Positions 1 to 11,945 are shown, numbered from the stretch's first letter. The stretch: 64,000 nucleotides of DNA from Mytilus californianus (GCF_021869535.1 NW_026262690.1:87031995-87095994); one strand, 5' to 3'. A program made the numbers and translations. Notes: generated by a model from the sequence alone, not told the origin.

Positions 1-870
1 GGTAATAAGCATTGTGTGTAAGTCTCATAACATTTGGTTGAGGCTAACTTAAGTAGAGAACAGAAACTAAAAATTCAGCAATTTTTCTATTTGCAAACAC
101 GCATAACTCTAGAACGGTTGTGTATAAGTTTTATAACATTTGGTTGAGACAAACTAAAGTTAGAGAACGGAAACGAAAAATTCAGCAATTTTTATGTTTA
201 TAAAGGGACATAATTCAAGAATGGCAAAAGTGTAGCCACTACATTTTGTACTTAATCTGTATAATGTAGTAATAAGCATTGTGTATAAGTTTCATAATAT
301 TTGGTTGAGGCAAACTAAAGTTAGAAAACGGAAACAAAAAATTGGTACTTAACCTCAGTTTTGTGGTAATGAATTTGGTGTATAGGCTTTATAATGTTTG
401 GTTGGGGCAAACTTAAATAACAGAATGGAAACTAAAAATTTTGCAATCTTTCGATTTATAAAGGGGCATAACTCAATAATGATTAAAGTGACACTACACA
501 AATTCAACTTGATCTGTGTTTTATCAGTGGAAGTCAAAATAAAACTTTGCATTGCATAAAGCATTGATTCTAGTTGATTCAACTATAATCATGGACAAAG
601 GAAGATAACTCCAACTTTTTAAAATAACTTGATATTTAGAAGAAAATAAAAAATTTGCATTTTTTTTCATTTATAAAGGGGCATAACTTTAGAACGGTTA
701 AAGTGACGCCACCAAAATTCTAACTTGATCTGTAATTTTGTGGTAATAAGCATTGTGTATAAAATTCATGCATTTGGTTGAGGCAAACTCAAGTTAGAGA
801 ACAGAAACCAATTTTGGGACGGACAAGGGTAAAACTTAATGCCCCCACCGCAACGGCGGGGGCATAATTA
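1..870. repeat. Degenerate tandem array ending in a GC-rich hairpin
   Basis: Diverged copies of one unit recur near 8, 118, 277, 370 and 749, recognisable by GTATAAGTTTCATAACATTT, TTGGTTGAGGCAAACT and a block like TATAAAGGGGCATAACT. The array runs off the left edge. It ends in an unusually GC-rich inverted repeat at 840-864 (arms TGCCCCC and GGGGGCA). A tandem core followed by a terminal hairpin resembles the pearl or Helentron-associated elements of bivalves. That assignment is inference, since the left end is missing. I do not regard the short open frames here as genes. Confidence 0.6.
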
Positions 871-883
871 TGTGTGTTATGTG

Positions 884-1802
884 CAGGCATGGGGCGAATT
901 ACATTGCAATGTAATGCATTATATTACAATTACTTTGACCAAACCATGCATTATATTACAATTACAATTACATGCATTTATCAAAGTAATGCATTATATT
1001 ACAATTACTTTTGCAAAGTAATGCCTTGAATTACACATTACATTTGAAAATTTTATTAGTGAATAGAAAAATTAAACATTTTGAAAAACAACTAGAAGTC
1101 ACAAAAGATTCTAGCATATGCAGTAACTGTTCCATGAATTGAATATAAGTATACATGTAAAAAGTCTATTTAATTTGACTTTTACAATTTTTAATTATTT
1201 TAACTTAATGTTGACTTTAACTTTTATAAAATATTTTTGTTGTTGTTTTTTTTTTTTAATTTTAAACGAAATATTTAATGACTGTGAATTACTTCCCTAA
1301 TTATAAAATAAACATAGACCTTAATTAATGAACAATTGTCAAAATGGTGAAAATATTGATTGTTAAACAAACTAATTAGTGTTTTATAACAAAGTTTAAT
1401 TATCTTTTATTTAAGCAAAACAAAGATATTCTTTGATCTTATGACAACAATACAGCTAATCTTTTCAAATATCAATCTTTTTATGCAGGAAAATGTATGA
1501 AATAAGATGAAATAAAGAATATATTTTAATGATTAACATATTCTTAGTTAATCAAGAAATCTTAAATTTGGTTAAGTTAAAACTCCAACAATATGTTAAA
1601 GATGTAGTATGTATGTAAAAAAGTAATGACATGTAATGCCATGTAATGCATGAAATTACACAAATTTTTGCTAAAGTAATGCATTATATTACAATTACAT
1701 GTAATGCACAAATTGCTGCATTACACATTACATGCAATTACTTGGAAAAATATAATGCATTACTATGCATTACAATTACAAATTTGCATTACCCCATGCC
1801 TG
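884..1802. mobile_element. Non-autonomous hAT element 1 (919 bp)
   Basis: The ends are inverted: CAGGCATGGGGCGAATTACA on the left, and on the right the complement of CAGGCATGGGGTAATGCAAA. The element is flanked by an identical 8-bp duplication, GTTATGTG, at 876-883 and 1803-1810. Eight-base duplications are the hallmark of hAT transposition. About 150-180 bp at each end are packed with short repeats of the type TAATGCATTATATTACAATT, in both orientations, as expected of transposase-binding subterminal repeats. The 600-bp centre is AT-rich with no transposase frame, so mobility would depend on an enzyme encoded elsewhere. Confidence 0.88.
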
Positions 1803-1849
1803 GTTATGTGTATAATTATGTATATGTGTCTTATCAACTTTTCATTGAT

Positions 1850-2570
1850 AAATTAAGAAAATAAGCTTCAAACTCCCTCAGAGAAAGTTGGTCTAAGGCA
1901 GATTTGGCTATTCTTTCTAGATCTCTTTTGGTCATATAGCTCCGCACGTATTCAAGTATTCATGAGGATCTGGATTTGGGGAGGGGGGGGGATCCTCCAT
2001 TTCTGTAATCAATAATTTTTAGGCCATTTTTCTCTATTCTTTATTTTTTGGACCATTATCCTCTATTCTTTATATTTTAGCACCTCATAATTCTCTATTC
2101 TTTATCTTTTTTTTGTTTCATTTTTCTCTATTCTGTATATTGTTTGTCCATTACTCTCTATTCTGTACACCCCCACCCACACCCTCATTCAAACATCCTT
2201 GGCTTTCAATGTTTTGGGTTGACCGTTCCAGCTGAAGGTAAATCGAGATGAGCGCTTCGGACGAACCAAAGTTATAAAATGATGTTTTCTTTTGTAAAGA
2301 ATCACTCTTCATAGAGTTATGGGAAATTTATTTAAAACATTAAAAGGGGTTGTTCTCTTCCAGTACAAATTGAATACTTTAGAAAAATATTGTAAACTTC
2401 CTAATGCAGTTACTATGTACAGTTCTGAAAATAAGGATAGCGGTAAACACGGTAAATGCTTCAGTTTTTCCCATTTTTCAAAGTACCATACTCTCTACTA
2501 ATAAAAAGTATATGTTGGTTGCAGTTTAACTGCTTTAGGCGAGAGGATTCCGTGGTGTTTAATTGTTTAA
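1850..2570 (+). repeat. Rep-C copy A with Rep-D tail
   Basis: Starts with AAGCTTCAAACTCCCTCAGA and continues with imperfect repeats of TTCTCTATTCTTTAT (about 2020-2165), ending in CCCCCACCCACACCCTC. A Rep-D-like block follows (about 2200-2280, with CAGCTGAAGGTAAATCGAGA), then a segment containing GTATATGTTGGTTGCAGT. The same order of blocks is found at 4836-5370, so these are two copies of one duplicated unit. No coding potential seen. Confidence 0.6.
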
Positions 2571-2584
2571 ATAGTCACAGGTGA

Positions 2585-3790
2585 ATTATAGTTGTTTTTT
2601 TTCTTATCCTGAAAGTATTTAATACAGAAATTTATCAATATTGCTCTTTTTTTTTGCCTCCTCGGGGCTTCATTTACTTTAGGGGACCCTGTAGTTTCAA
2701 GTGAGAGTGCCGGCTTGGGTTAGGTTAGGATATGTTTTCATGCAGGGTTAATTATGTGTAAAAGATAGTTTTAAGTTTTTGGGTTGAGGTAAATTTAGGA
2801 CTTTTAGGTCTTTCTGTTTTGAATTTCCCTTGGAGTTATTTTACTTTTAAGAAAAGTCCAATATGGTTCGGGTCCTCTAAAGTAAATGATAAACCCTCCC
2901 TTCGAATTACCGTTTTGTTAAGTTGTTGTGTCTGCATTTTATTTAAACATATAGAGTAATTGCATAGTCATTGGTAGTACATTTTGTTTTATTCTTACAT
3001 TTTTTCTAGTGTAAAGAGACAGACTCAGATAGTGCAACGACAACTTTTGAGATCGAATTAAATGCACGAGTCTAAGCCCCTCATGCAGTCGAAAGTGAAA
3101 TTGAGAGGTGTAATAACTTTAAAAAAATGTCAAGTTAATGTACTATACATACAAGAGAAGTTGACACACTCGAAGATCAAAGGAAAAACTAACATATAAT
3201 AATTTATGAAAACAATATATATCTTTCCGTTAGTCTAAGTTCCCTGCTAACCAATGAGGACGCAGATGTGGGGGTTAGAACAGGTCAAGTCCGTTTTTAT
3301 TATCAAAAGGGGGAAACAAGTACGAAGTCTTGACATAACAACTACATGTAGTCAATCTAAAATGTCAATGGAGCTTAGCAAATCTCAGGAGTAACACGTA
3401 ACATGTACTATTTTTCATGTCCTTTTATGCTGAATATTTGGTGCCCACAACTTTTGATTTTACATGTAGCTCTTGATCACTTTAGCGTTACAGTATAAAT
3501 AAGAAGATGTGGTATGAGTGCCAATGAGACAACTCTCCATCCAAGTCACAATGTGTAAAAAGTAAACAATTATAGGTCAAAGTTAGCCCTCTTAGTTGTC
3601 AAACTTGGTAGTTTGAAATTTCAAGATAATGTTATGAAATACAAAATGCATGGATATGGTTTGTAAAAATCCCCAATGTCTATAGTAAACACGAAATGAT
3701 CACGGGGTGTAAGAAGCAGCTTCACTTGACTCAGAGCGACTAACAAGTTGACATATTATGTTGAAATTGATCTATTACAATAGGGCCAAA
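2585..3790 (+). repeat. Segmental duplication, copy A
   Basis: This stretch aligns by eye with 9336-11045 in the same orientation. Shared landmarks in order are ATCCTGAAAGTATTT, AAACATATAGA then TAATTGCATAGTCATTGGTA, GAAGTTGACACACTCGAAGA, CCGTTAGTCTAAGT, GAAGTCTTGACATAACAACT and CTCAGAGCGACTA. Copy B carries a 713-bp Helitron that copy A lacks. Copy A carries a short Rep-A fragment (3495-3590) that copy B seems to lack. The pair flanks the minus-strand glycosyltransferase-like gene. Confidence 0.7.
3495..3590 (-). repeat. Rep-A tail fragment
   Basis: Reads AAGAAGATGTGGTATGAGTG then CCAATGAGACAACTCTCCAT, the reverse complement of the conserved Rep-A end, followed by about 50 bases of the body. 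The element is strongly 5'-truncated. Confidence 0.65.
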
Positions 3791-4009
3791 AATAAAACTG
3801 AAATTGTTTAATGTTATGTTGCCTACCTACCCACATAAAATGCAGCCTACCCGAAAAAATTTATGACACAAAATCATTTAAAAAAAAATTCAAAGATTTT
3901 TTCCTGCTCTAATGCGTTTTCTTGTGTAAAATTTGTGTAAAATTTAAGTGTGATGTTGCGCCGATAAGAATAGAAACTGTGTGATGTAAAGGCATTGTAT
4001 AGTTTGTTC

Positions 4010-4390
4010 TTATGTTGTACTGTTACACCACTGTCCCTGGTTAGTGAGAGGGTTTTGCGCCAGCAAACTAGTTTAACCCCGCCACATTCTGTATGTGCCT
4101 GTCCCAAGCCAGGAGCCTGTAATCCATTGGTTGTCGTTTGTTGCTGTACATCATATTTGTTTTTCGTTCATAAATCAGACCGTTAGTTTTCTCGTTTGAA
4201 TTGTTCTACATTTGTCATTTAGTAGCCTATTATAGCTGACTATGTGGTATGGGATTTGCTCATTTTTGAAGGCAGTATAGTGACCTATCATAATTGTTGT
4301 TAACTTCTATGTCATTTGGTCTCTGGTGGAGAGTTGTCTCATTGGCAATCATACCCTGAGATCATACCACATCTTCTTATTTTTATATTG
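4010..4390 (+). repeat. Rep-A copy, near full length
   Basis: Contains the family order GTTTAACCCCGCCACATTCT, TGCCTGTCCCAAGCCAGGAG, a block ending CAGACCGTTAGTTTTCTCGT, TTGAAGGC, and the end GAGAGTTGTCTCATTGGCAA followed by CATACC and ACATCTTCTTATTTTTATA. The end has a small internal duplication (CATACCCTGAGATCATACCA). The open frames across it are by-products of the repeat. Confidence 0.7.
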
Positions 4391-4835
4391 TTGCTGAGAA
4401 TAGATTGTGTTTTCATGAAATATGTATTAAGAATTGTATTGTCGAAGTTGAGAAACATGTATTATTCAACTGTCCAGTATATGCAGATTTTTGTGCTATA
4501 TTACTTAACCATCACGCTAATTCATTTGATTGTAACTTTGTTAATATGTCCAATATAAGATGACAAATTCAAGTTTTTATTCACAAATGAAAATTTGTGT
4601 TATTTTATAGACAAAATAGCATCTGCTATATTGTCTTGTTGAAAAGAAAAAGTATTTTTATTTACTTGTAGAAAGTTGTTTGTTTTGTGTGATAATCTCT
4701 CATAATTTTTTTTAAAGTGGCTTTTGTTGTTTTAAATTTTGACTGAGATTTTATAAATATCTGTCAACAAAAAGGTGAGACGTTAATAAATTATTTGTGT
4801 TGTCTTTAACAATTTTCATTGATAAATTAAATTAT

Positions 4836-5370
4836 TAAGAAAATAAGCTTCCAACTCCCTCAGAGAAAGTTGATCTAAGGCGGATGTGGGTTTTCTTTCT
4901 ATATCCTTTTTGGCCATATAGCTCCACACGTATTTAAGTATTCTTGAGGGTCTGGATGAGGGTTCCTCCATTTCTGTATTCTTTAATTTTATAGGCCATG
5001 TTTCTCTATTCTTTATACTTTTTGTCCATTATTCTTTTGTCTTTTGTAAGAATCTCTCGATATGGAGTTGTGAGAATCTTATTTAAAAAATCAAAAGTGG
5101 GTGTCCTCTTCAAATGAAAATTAAACAATTTAAAAAGAGATTTTAAACTTTCCAATGAATTTAAAAAAAAGAACTATGGTAAACGCGATAATCCAGCATT
5201 TCAACAATTGTGATTACTTTGCATTACTTTCCATTTCTTCGAACTATCGTACTCTAAGTCTACTGCCGACAAGGGCGATTACCTTCTAATAAAATGTATA
5301 TGTTGGTTGCAGTGTAACTGATATAGGCGAGAGGATTCCGTGGTTGTTCATTGTTTTTAAATATATCCGT
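4836..5370 (+). repeat. Rep-C copy B with associated unit
   Basis: Begins with AAGCTTCCAACTCCCTCAGA and repeats the block order of 1850-2570: Rep-C pyrimidine repeats, a stretch with AGAATCTCTCGATATGGAGT, then GTATATGTTGGTTGCAGTGT and AGGCGAGAGGATTCCGTGGT. It is shorter than copy A through internal loss. From about 5370 to 6029 I see only unremarkable AT-rich sequence. Confidence 0.55.
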
Positions 5371-6029
5371 AAATGTTTAAAACACTTAAGTAAATTTCGA
5401 ATTAACTGGCAAAAGGACATATTTCACAAAAATATATTTGAACTAAGGGAACAAATAAATGACTGTGTCACATTTTGGAACGGTACTTGCATGGCTACTT
5501 GCACGAGAAAGCAATGGTGGGTAAAACCAGGTTTCAAAAGGGAGAATCTTCCACTTTGATAAGTTCAAAATTACATACGCGAACGAACATAATGACAACA
5601 CTACAAAGCTTTTGTGTCACACTTATGTTTATAAATGAGTGGGTGTGTGTGAAGCGGTGACATATATGTCATACATGTACCGTGGCATGTCATAGTTATC
5701 AATTAAAAAATCGTGCTACGTACTGTAAACTAATTTTGTCCGTAAATGTCTTGATAATGTAGAATAAATAGGTAACTGTATGTGACAGATGAAAAAACTG
5801 ATATTTAAAAGAAATTCTCTACTTCAAAGGTTCAAGAAATTCTCTACTTAATATATATGTAATATAGAAAAAATAGGAAACTATGAATTTAACATAACAG
5901 TTTAAAAACTGGTGTTTAAAAAGAAATTATCCGCTTAAAATGTTCCTACCATCCCCCTCCCCGAATCCCCTTTAAATTCGTCAATAAATTTTAAAAAAAA
6001 CATGACAATTTAAGACGGTCAGCAGAAAC

Positions 6030-6035
6030 TTTAAT
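6030..6035 (-). terminator. Candidate polyadenylation signal for the minus-strand GT-like gene
   Basis: On the minus strand this reads ATTAAA, about 55 bases beyond the stop codon. It is a common variant of the AATAAA signal. The call rests on position and motif only. Confidence 0.35.
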
Positions 6036-6090
6036 TTCATAATACAATTACTTGAATTAGAGTTATCTTTCCTAAAATAAATAACTTTCA

Positions 6091-7229
6091 TCACCACGTC
6101 TTGCATGAACAATATTTTGGAAAAGACGTGATGGGTCTATCCATTACTTCTATATCTCCACATAAATTATAGTATGTCTTCTTTTCAGGACAGATTACAA
6201 AACCTGCACCATAATTCGTGCTCAGACCAAGCTTGACAAGCAATTCATGATTATAAGATGTCAATGTCTTGTGTTTTGATCCTTCTTTATTTCCCGCTTT
6301 TGTTGTCTGATGGCAAGCAAGGACGGTACTAGTAATGTCAATGACAGTATAAAAATGACAACGCGCAAAACCAACTAGCCAATTATCATAGGCAGGTCTG
6401 CCAATAACAAATTCTGGAATTGTATTCCAAGGAAACCTGGAGGTTGTTATGAAATAGTCTTCAGATGCAACGATAAAAAGTTTTCCTCTCTCTGATGCCG
6501 CCTTCCGAATATTGTCATAAGAAACCACTTCTTTTAAAGATAAATGTGGGATGTTAGTTCTTCTGCCTGTCAAAAACACATTGTGGTCTCTGTATGCCCG
6601 ATTTACAGTATTTAAAGAATCTAAAAGGTCATCAATAAATAAAATATCACTATTACTAAAGCCATAATACGTAGAATTAAAGGTTGAGATGACAGTTTTA
6701 AACATATTCTTTAACACTGGAACCCCTTCAATGTGGTGAATAATCGGAAGCACTGACCACCCGTATTGTAGAGCCTCTTTTTTTAAATCTGAATTATTTG
6801 TGAACAGAACTAAATTTACCTTTGGTATGAAAGAACTCCAGTTTCTAAGTGTACAATTGTGAACGAAAAACTTTTCTGGTGACGGTTCCATGTTGTGAAT
6901 AATGTTAGCAACGGGCGATCTTCTGCATATTCCATCTGGCGGGAAAAAACATGCCGACGCCTGCACTCATTAACTGTCGAATGGAATGCCTTTTCCAGTT
7001 TTTTGATATGAAGAGTTAGACTGGTGGATTCCACATCACAGTTGTTCGGTAAAATATTTTTAAATGTTCTTGCTCCATTATGATCAAGAAATAATTTCGC
7101 AGACGACAGGAAATCGCTAACAGAACAGAACAATCTGTCCTGACTTTTACGAATGTAAATGTATGACAAGACCATCATTAACATATTAAACACGACAAGA
7201 AATGTAAATATCGTTATGAATTTCTCCAT
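6091..7229 (-). pseudogene. Type II membrane glycosyltransferase-like gene, interrupted by one frameshift
   Basis: This is the paralogue of the intact gene at 13290-14411. Translation starts best at the ATG at 7229 (A at -3, G at +4), giving MEKFITIFTFLVVFNMLMMV, a single N-terminal membrane anchor typical of Golgi type II enzymes. The first frame runs from 7229 to about 6870 and ends its homology at LLTLFTTW. The second resumes at FFVHNC and continues to the stop at 6091. The two frames are collinear with the paralogue without a gap, so the break is a single missing base in or next to the A/T runs at 6866-6875, not an intron. The second frame keeps FSNSDILFIDDLLDSL, TGRRTN, EDYFIT, GRPAYDNWLV and several conserved Cys near the C terminus. 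The NSD and YDNW motifs suggest a GT-A-like nucleotide-sugar enzyme acting in the Golgi lumen. This is inferred from fold-type motifs; the substrate is unknown. An assembly error in a homopolymer would restore the gene, so pseudogene status is provisional. Confidence 0.6.
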
Positions 7230-9335
7230 CGTGCGTTGCAAGTAGTCCAACTTTACGCATATTGTTGTAAGTATTATTTTGCTTAGAAAACAACGATGCT
7301 AGCAGCTAAATTGTTTGAAGTAAATAAAAAACCATCACAAGGACAATATTGTAAAATGACTGTAGGTTGTGTGTATTGATGCAATCACAACTTATAAATA
7401 ATAGGAACATGCATTTTATGCCCCAAGGCAAATATCTATAACGTGTTGTTTTGCCCTTAGAGCAAGTACACATTTCAGGTCTTAAACCAGAATACAGTCT
7501 TAAAATTAATACATTTATATTTTGCAAGTGAAGGTTTCATGCTTTTTCAAAGGAAAATTACTTATTTTGTTGCTTTAAACGTAAGTTATTATCCATTTTT
7601 AATTGTCTGTATTAACATAAATAATAGGATGAGTGTTTTCGAATATAGATTAAGGTTGCCAGGGAGTTTGTTAAATCATCAATAAATATTTAGCATAAAA
7701 TCGTTAACAATGGAACATTTCGTTTGTAGTTTGTTAGTAATTTACATGAGCGACTATGACACTTGTAACACCTTCTCGTACCCAAATTTGAACAGGAAAA
7801 GGCAGATATATTTGTATGTGTCAATCAGATTTACTAATAAAAGGATCTTCGAATTATATTTTAAATGTTTCATTTGAACAAAGGAATAGTGAGAGATAAG
7901 AAGTAAATGAAAGGGTAAGCTTATGTTTCTTTTTTTATGGGGATCACACGCTTTAATTTTTATATGAGGATATAGGGGACAAAAAAGTGAGGATGTGAAA
8001 TATAGGGGTTAAAAAAGGCGAGAAGTAGGAAAAAATTACAAAAAAAAGGGGATTTGGAAAATGGGCACCTCCGTGTCACCCCTCTTTTATTTTCTATTGC
8101 TCAAGGTCAAATTTGGAAACCTAATAAGCTAGCAAAGAGGAAAGAAACACAAAAACAAAACCACAGCCATATTCAATCAGCGCCATATTTTTATGGCCAT
8201 TTATTCATACCAAATGCTACTATACTGTTCAACATTTTTATCTGGAATATATATAATGTTTCTATTTTCAACCCAATAATGACTAGAGGTCTGTGAATTT
8301 TCCATTGATAATCCTAGCTTCTTCTTTCTCAATAGGTTTTTTAAAATAAAATTTTGTTGTTTTTGTTTTTGTTTTATCACAGACAATCAAAATCCTACAT
8401 ATAACTTTTATAGCGTGGCTTTTTCTCATTGCTGAAGGCCCTTACATAGCTGTTCACCTCATCGTCACTGGCAATCATACCACATCTTTTTATTTTTATT
8501 AACAAACAAAAACTAGTTTGATTTAACAAAGCAACACAATCTTGCATATAATTTAGAAAGTTATGTTTTAGAGTGTTTCATATGAATTGGTATTTTACCC
8601 TCTGTTGAAATATACTATTTGTAAACTAGTTTTACATGCATTTGAATTTAGATTCGGCTATGAAAAATAAAAGAACTTTTGAGCACGCATGCTGAAACAA
8701 CTACAACTTCATTATTGTTTATAGATTTATTGAAACCATGTAGCTTTCACTTTGTATATTAGATTCTTATTCAAATTTTACTATAATAGTCTAGACTATT
8801 AATCAAGACTTTAATTCTCAAAACTTCAACTTAGTTAACATGTGATCACAGACGTTTGGAGTTAGAACGTTGATGACTTCGTTTCATTTTCATTTTAGTA
8901 TCGTGATTAATTGATACATTTATTTTCCTTCAGGAAAAATAATGACCACTAAAGTTCATTAATTTAAATACTAAGTAAAAATAATAATAATAATACGAAT
9001 AATATTCTTTATTTAAAGATGGTAACCAAAGTAACTCAATGGTTTTTATCACAGCGCTGTTTTTGCAGGATTTTTTCTTTCGCCTCCAAATATAAAATAT
9101 GGAACCCGTGTACACGCGTATTGAATACATGTTGGTAAAGTTTAATTTCATAGTTTGAATGCTTTCTATGAGAAAGGGGTTGTGCCGTTAATATTATCGG
9201 TAAAAAGAGACGTTTAGAAATATTTTTACGAGAATTCGAAAAGTGCTGTATTAATGAATCATTAACACTGCTATTGTTTAATGAGTCATACATTTATTTA
9301 AACACAGGAATATTATAGTTATTCATTTTGGTATT
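7230..9335. other. Intergenic stretch, no gene recognised
   Basis: AT-rich sequence between the minus-strand GT-like gene and duplication copy B. It contains a low-complexity A/G-rich stretch (about 7960-8060), a degraded Rep-A end (8395-8500, GGCAATCATACCACATC) and a short AAT microsatellite (about 8980-9000). The promoter and any 5' untranslated exon of the minus-strand gene should lie just right of 7229, but I see no clear TATA box or splice acceptor that decides it. Confidence 0.5.
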
Positions 9336-10170
9336 TCTAATCCTGAAAGTATTTGACAAAGAAATTAATCAATATTGCTCTTTCTTTTTGTAGCCCCCCC
9401 CCTTTTTCGGGCCTCCAGTTACTTAAGGGGATACTTAAGTTTTAGGGTTGAGGTAAATTTAGAAAGTTCCCCATATAGTTCGGGTCCACTAAAATAAATG
9501 ACACCCCCTCCCTTTGAATTGATGTTTTGTTAATTTGTTGTGTCTGCATTTTATTTAAACATATAGAATAATTGCATAGTCATTGGTAGTACATTTTGTT
9601 TTATTCTTACATTTTTTCTAGCCCAACGAGACAGACTTAGACAGTGCAATAAAAACTTTTGAGATCGAAAGGTGTAATAACTTTAAATTTTATTTATGTT
9701 TAAAAAATGTCAGATTTAATGTACTATACATACAAGAGAAGTTGACACACTCGAAGATCAAAGGAAAAACTAACATTTATGTCCAAAAAAAAAAAGACAT
9801 AACAATTCATGAAAATGATATATATATCTATCCGTTAGTCTAAGTCCCCTGCTAACCAACGAGGAGGTGGATGTGGGAGTTTAGAACAGGTTAAGTCCGT
9901 TTTGATTATCATAAGGGGGAAACAAGCATGAAGTCTTGACATAACAACTACATGTATAGTCAATCTATAATGTCAATGGGGCATATAGCAAATCTAAGGA
10001 GTGACACGTACTAATTGTGCATGTACGTTCATGCATATGCTGACTATTTGAAGTCCACAACTTTTAATTTTACATGTAGGTCATGTAGCTCTTGATCATT
10101 TTTGCGTATAACTATTGATGATACAAAGTCCTTAGTTTGACAAACATGGATGTTTGAAATTTCAAGATAA

Positions 10171-10883
10171 CTAGAACACACCCGCGAAATCGCGTGCATT
10201 TAGAGTGTGGTTGAAAGTATGTAAACTGTTGTAGGATGAATTTTTGTAAAAGATTTTATGAATGGAGAATTTCAGGAGAGGTATCAAAAGTTATAGGTAC
10301 TTGGTGAAAGTACAATTTTTTTTAGCCCTCCCCCTTTTTTCCAAAGTCCGTTATTTTTTGTTTTCTGTTTTTCTGTATACTATGAACATACATATACTAT
10401 AAATAAAGTGTATTTGCTATTTACTATCAATTCCAAGTTGTAATACCATCCTAGGCGATTTAGTCATTATAGAGACTCTCTATATAATATATCAGTGACA
10501 GCCGCGGATAGTAAACTTTGAATTGATAGTAAATAGCAAATACACTTTATTTATAGTATATGTATGATCCTGGTATACAGAAAAACGCAAAAATAATTGT
10601 CCTGTCCCCAAGTGCTTATGAAAATTATGTGTAATTTTAAAAACAGTCCTAAACGGAAGTCTAGTCCATGACTTGAAAGTCCGTTCAATGACGGAAACAA
10701 TATTCGTACGCCTTTATTTTTGTTTTTCTCCCAAAATAACCCAAACTGAATAACCATAAGCGCGGATGACAAATGCGACTATGCACGGTACCTATAGGAC
10801 ACAGAGGCATAATGATTAATTCATTGTGGAAAGAAGAGAAGCGACACACAAAATGAGGTCTTCTCATTTAATAGTATAGATGA
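10171..10883 (-). mobile_element. Non-autonomous Helitron (713 bp)
   Basis: Read on the minus strand, the element starts TCATCTATACTATTAAATGA and ends GATTTCGCGGGTGTGTTCTAG shortly after a short CGCG...CGCG hairpin. It sits between A (10170) and T (10884) with no target duplication. A 5' TC, a 3' hairpin then CTRR, and insertion into AT without duplication are the diagnostic Helitron features. The copy A duplication at 2585-3790 is uninterrupted here and acts as an empty site. No Rep/helicase frame is present. Short open frames inside it are not convincing genes. Confidence 0.85.
10387..10566. repeat. Perfect 47-bp inverted repeat inside the Helitron
   Basis: Arms 10387-10433 and 10520-10566 are exact reverse complements (the arm begins CATACATATACTATAAATAA), separated by an 86-bp spacer containing the near-palindrome AGAGACTCTCT. 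Imperfect pairing extends outward through GTTTTTCTGTATAC. It could be a captured MITE or a structure-forming part of the Helitron. Confidence 0.8.
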
Positions 10884-11294
10884 TAAGAAACAGAAAATAC
10901 ATGGATATTGTTTGTAAAAGTACACATTATATCTATAGTGAACACAGAACTATCCCGGGGGTGTTGGTAGCAGCTTGACTTAACTCAGAGCGACTAGCAA
11001 CTTGACATATTATGTTGAAATTCACTTATTACTGTAACAATAGTTTTGCTAAAAATATAATTGTTTTTATTGACAACGTCAAGTGATATTAAATAGAATA
11101 GAACATATGTTTGTTTCTAAACTATGATGGACGGACTAGGTTAACCAAAGATTATGACAATAAACAATCAACTAAACACGTACAGAAGAGCCGAGGGAAA
11201 TAATTACTTAAATGTATGATTTACTGCACAAAAAAAAAACCAATGTAAATAAATAATTATACAATTGTTTTTTTTTAACAATTTCTAATACTCG

Positions 11295-11560
11295 ATTATG
11301 ATTTCCTCTAGCCAATTTCAATATATGAGGATCTGGATGGGGTCCATCATTTCTGTAATCTTTATTGAATGTTTTAGGCCGTTTTTCTCTGTTCTTTATA
11401 TTTTTTGCCCATTATTCTCTGTTCTTAAATTATTTCAGCACCTCATTTTTCTTTATCCTTTATCTTTATGGTCCATTTTTCTCTTTTCTTTATATGTTTT
11501 GCCCTTTATTCTCTATTCTGTAAACTCCCATCCACACCTTCATATATATACAATATGATT
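11295..11560 (+). repeat. Rep-C copy
   Basis: Imperfect repeats of TTCTCTGTTCTTTATATTTT ending in ATTCTCTATTCTGTAAACTC and CCATCCACACC, as in the other Rep-C copies. An open frame across it (11298-11558) consists only of the repeat. Confidence 0.6.
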
Positions 11561-11704
11561 TTGGGGGAAATATTTCAGTATTTTATGCACGTTATATCCT
11601 GTTTTAAAACAATATGATCCCATGTTTTAAACAATAAGGCCCTTCCTACGTTTAATTGATGAAAGATGAAAGAAATTTCAAACAAGGGGTATGCTAAGGT
11701 TTTT

Positions 11705-11945
11705 ACTTACATGAGCAACACGACGGGTGCCACATGTGGAGAAGGATCTGCATACCCTTTCGGAGCACCAGAGATTTCCCCCAGTTTTTGTTGAGGTTCA
11801 TGTTGCTCAGTCTTTAGTTTTCTATGTTGTGTTTTATGTACTCTTGTTTGTTTTTTCCTCGTTTTTTGCCATAAAAGTGGTTTGTTATTTTCGACTTATG
11901 AGTTTGAATATCCCTTTGGTATCTTTCGTCCCTTTTTTAAGCAGT
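11705..11945 (+). repeat. Rep-B copy
   Basis: Contains GAGCAACACGACGGGTGCCA, CATGTGGAGAAGGATCTGCA, GGAGCACCAGAGATTTCCCC, TTCTATGTTGTGTTTTATGT and TTTCGACTTATGAGTTTGAA, the usual Rep-B order. From about 11950 to 13240 I see no gene; there is a G-rich patch near 12600 and a mussel-type repeat scrap near 12130-12180. Confidence 0.65.

Larger units (their letters stand above)
9336..11045 (+). repeat. Segmental duplication, copy B (interrupted by a Helitron)
   Basis: Direct-orientation partner of 2585-3790, sharing the same ordered landmarks. Alignment of the two copies breaks cleanly at 10170/10171 and resumes at 10884, which outlines the inserted Helitron. Other differences are base changes and small indels, so the duplication is not recent. 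Confidence 0.7.

Noticed and set aside
3874-4186. Overlapping 77- and 63-codon frames on opposite strands
   Set aside because: Both fall in or beside a Rep-A copy; the Cys-rich appearance comes from the repeat.
6816-6966. A short intron joining the two frames of the minus-strand GT-like gene
   Set aside because: The paralogue aligns across the junction without a gap, so a single-base indel explains it better.
11298-11558. 86-codon hydrophobic frame
   Set aside because: It is a reading of Rep-C pyrimidine repeats, which occur in non-coding positions elsewhere in the window.
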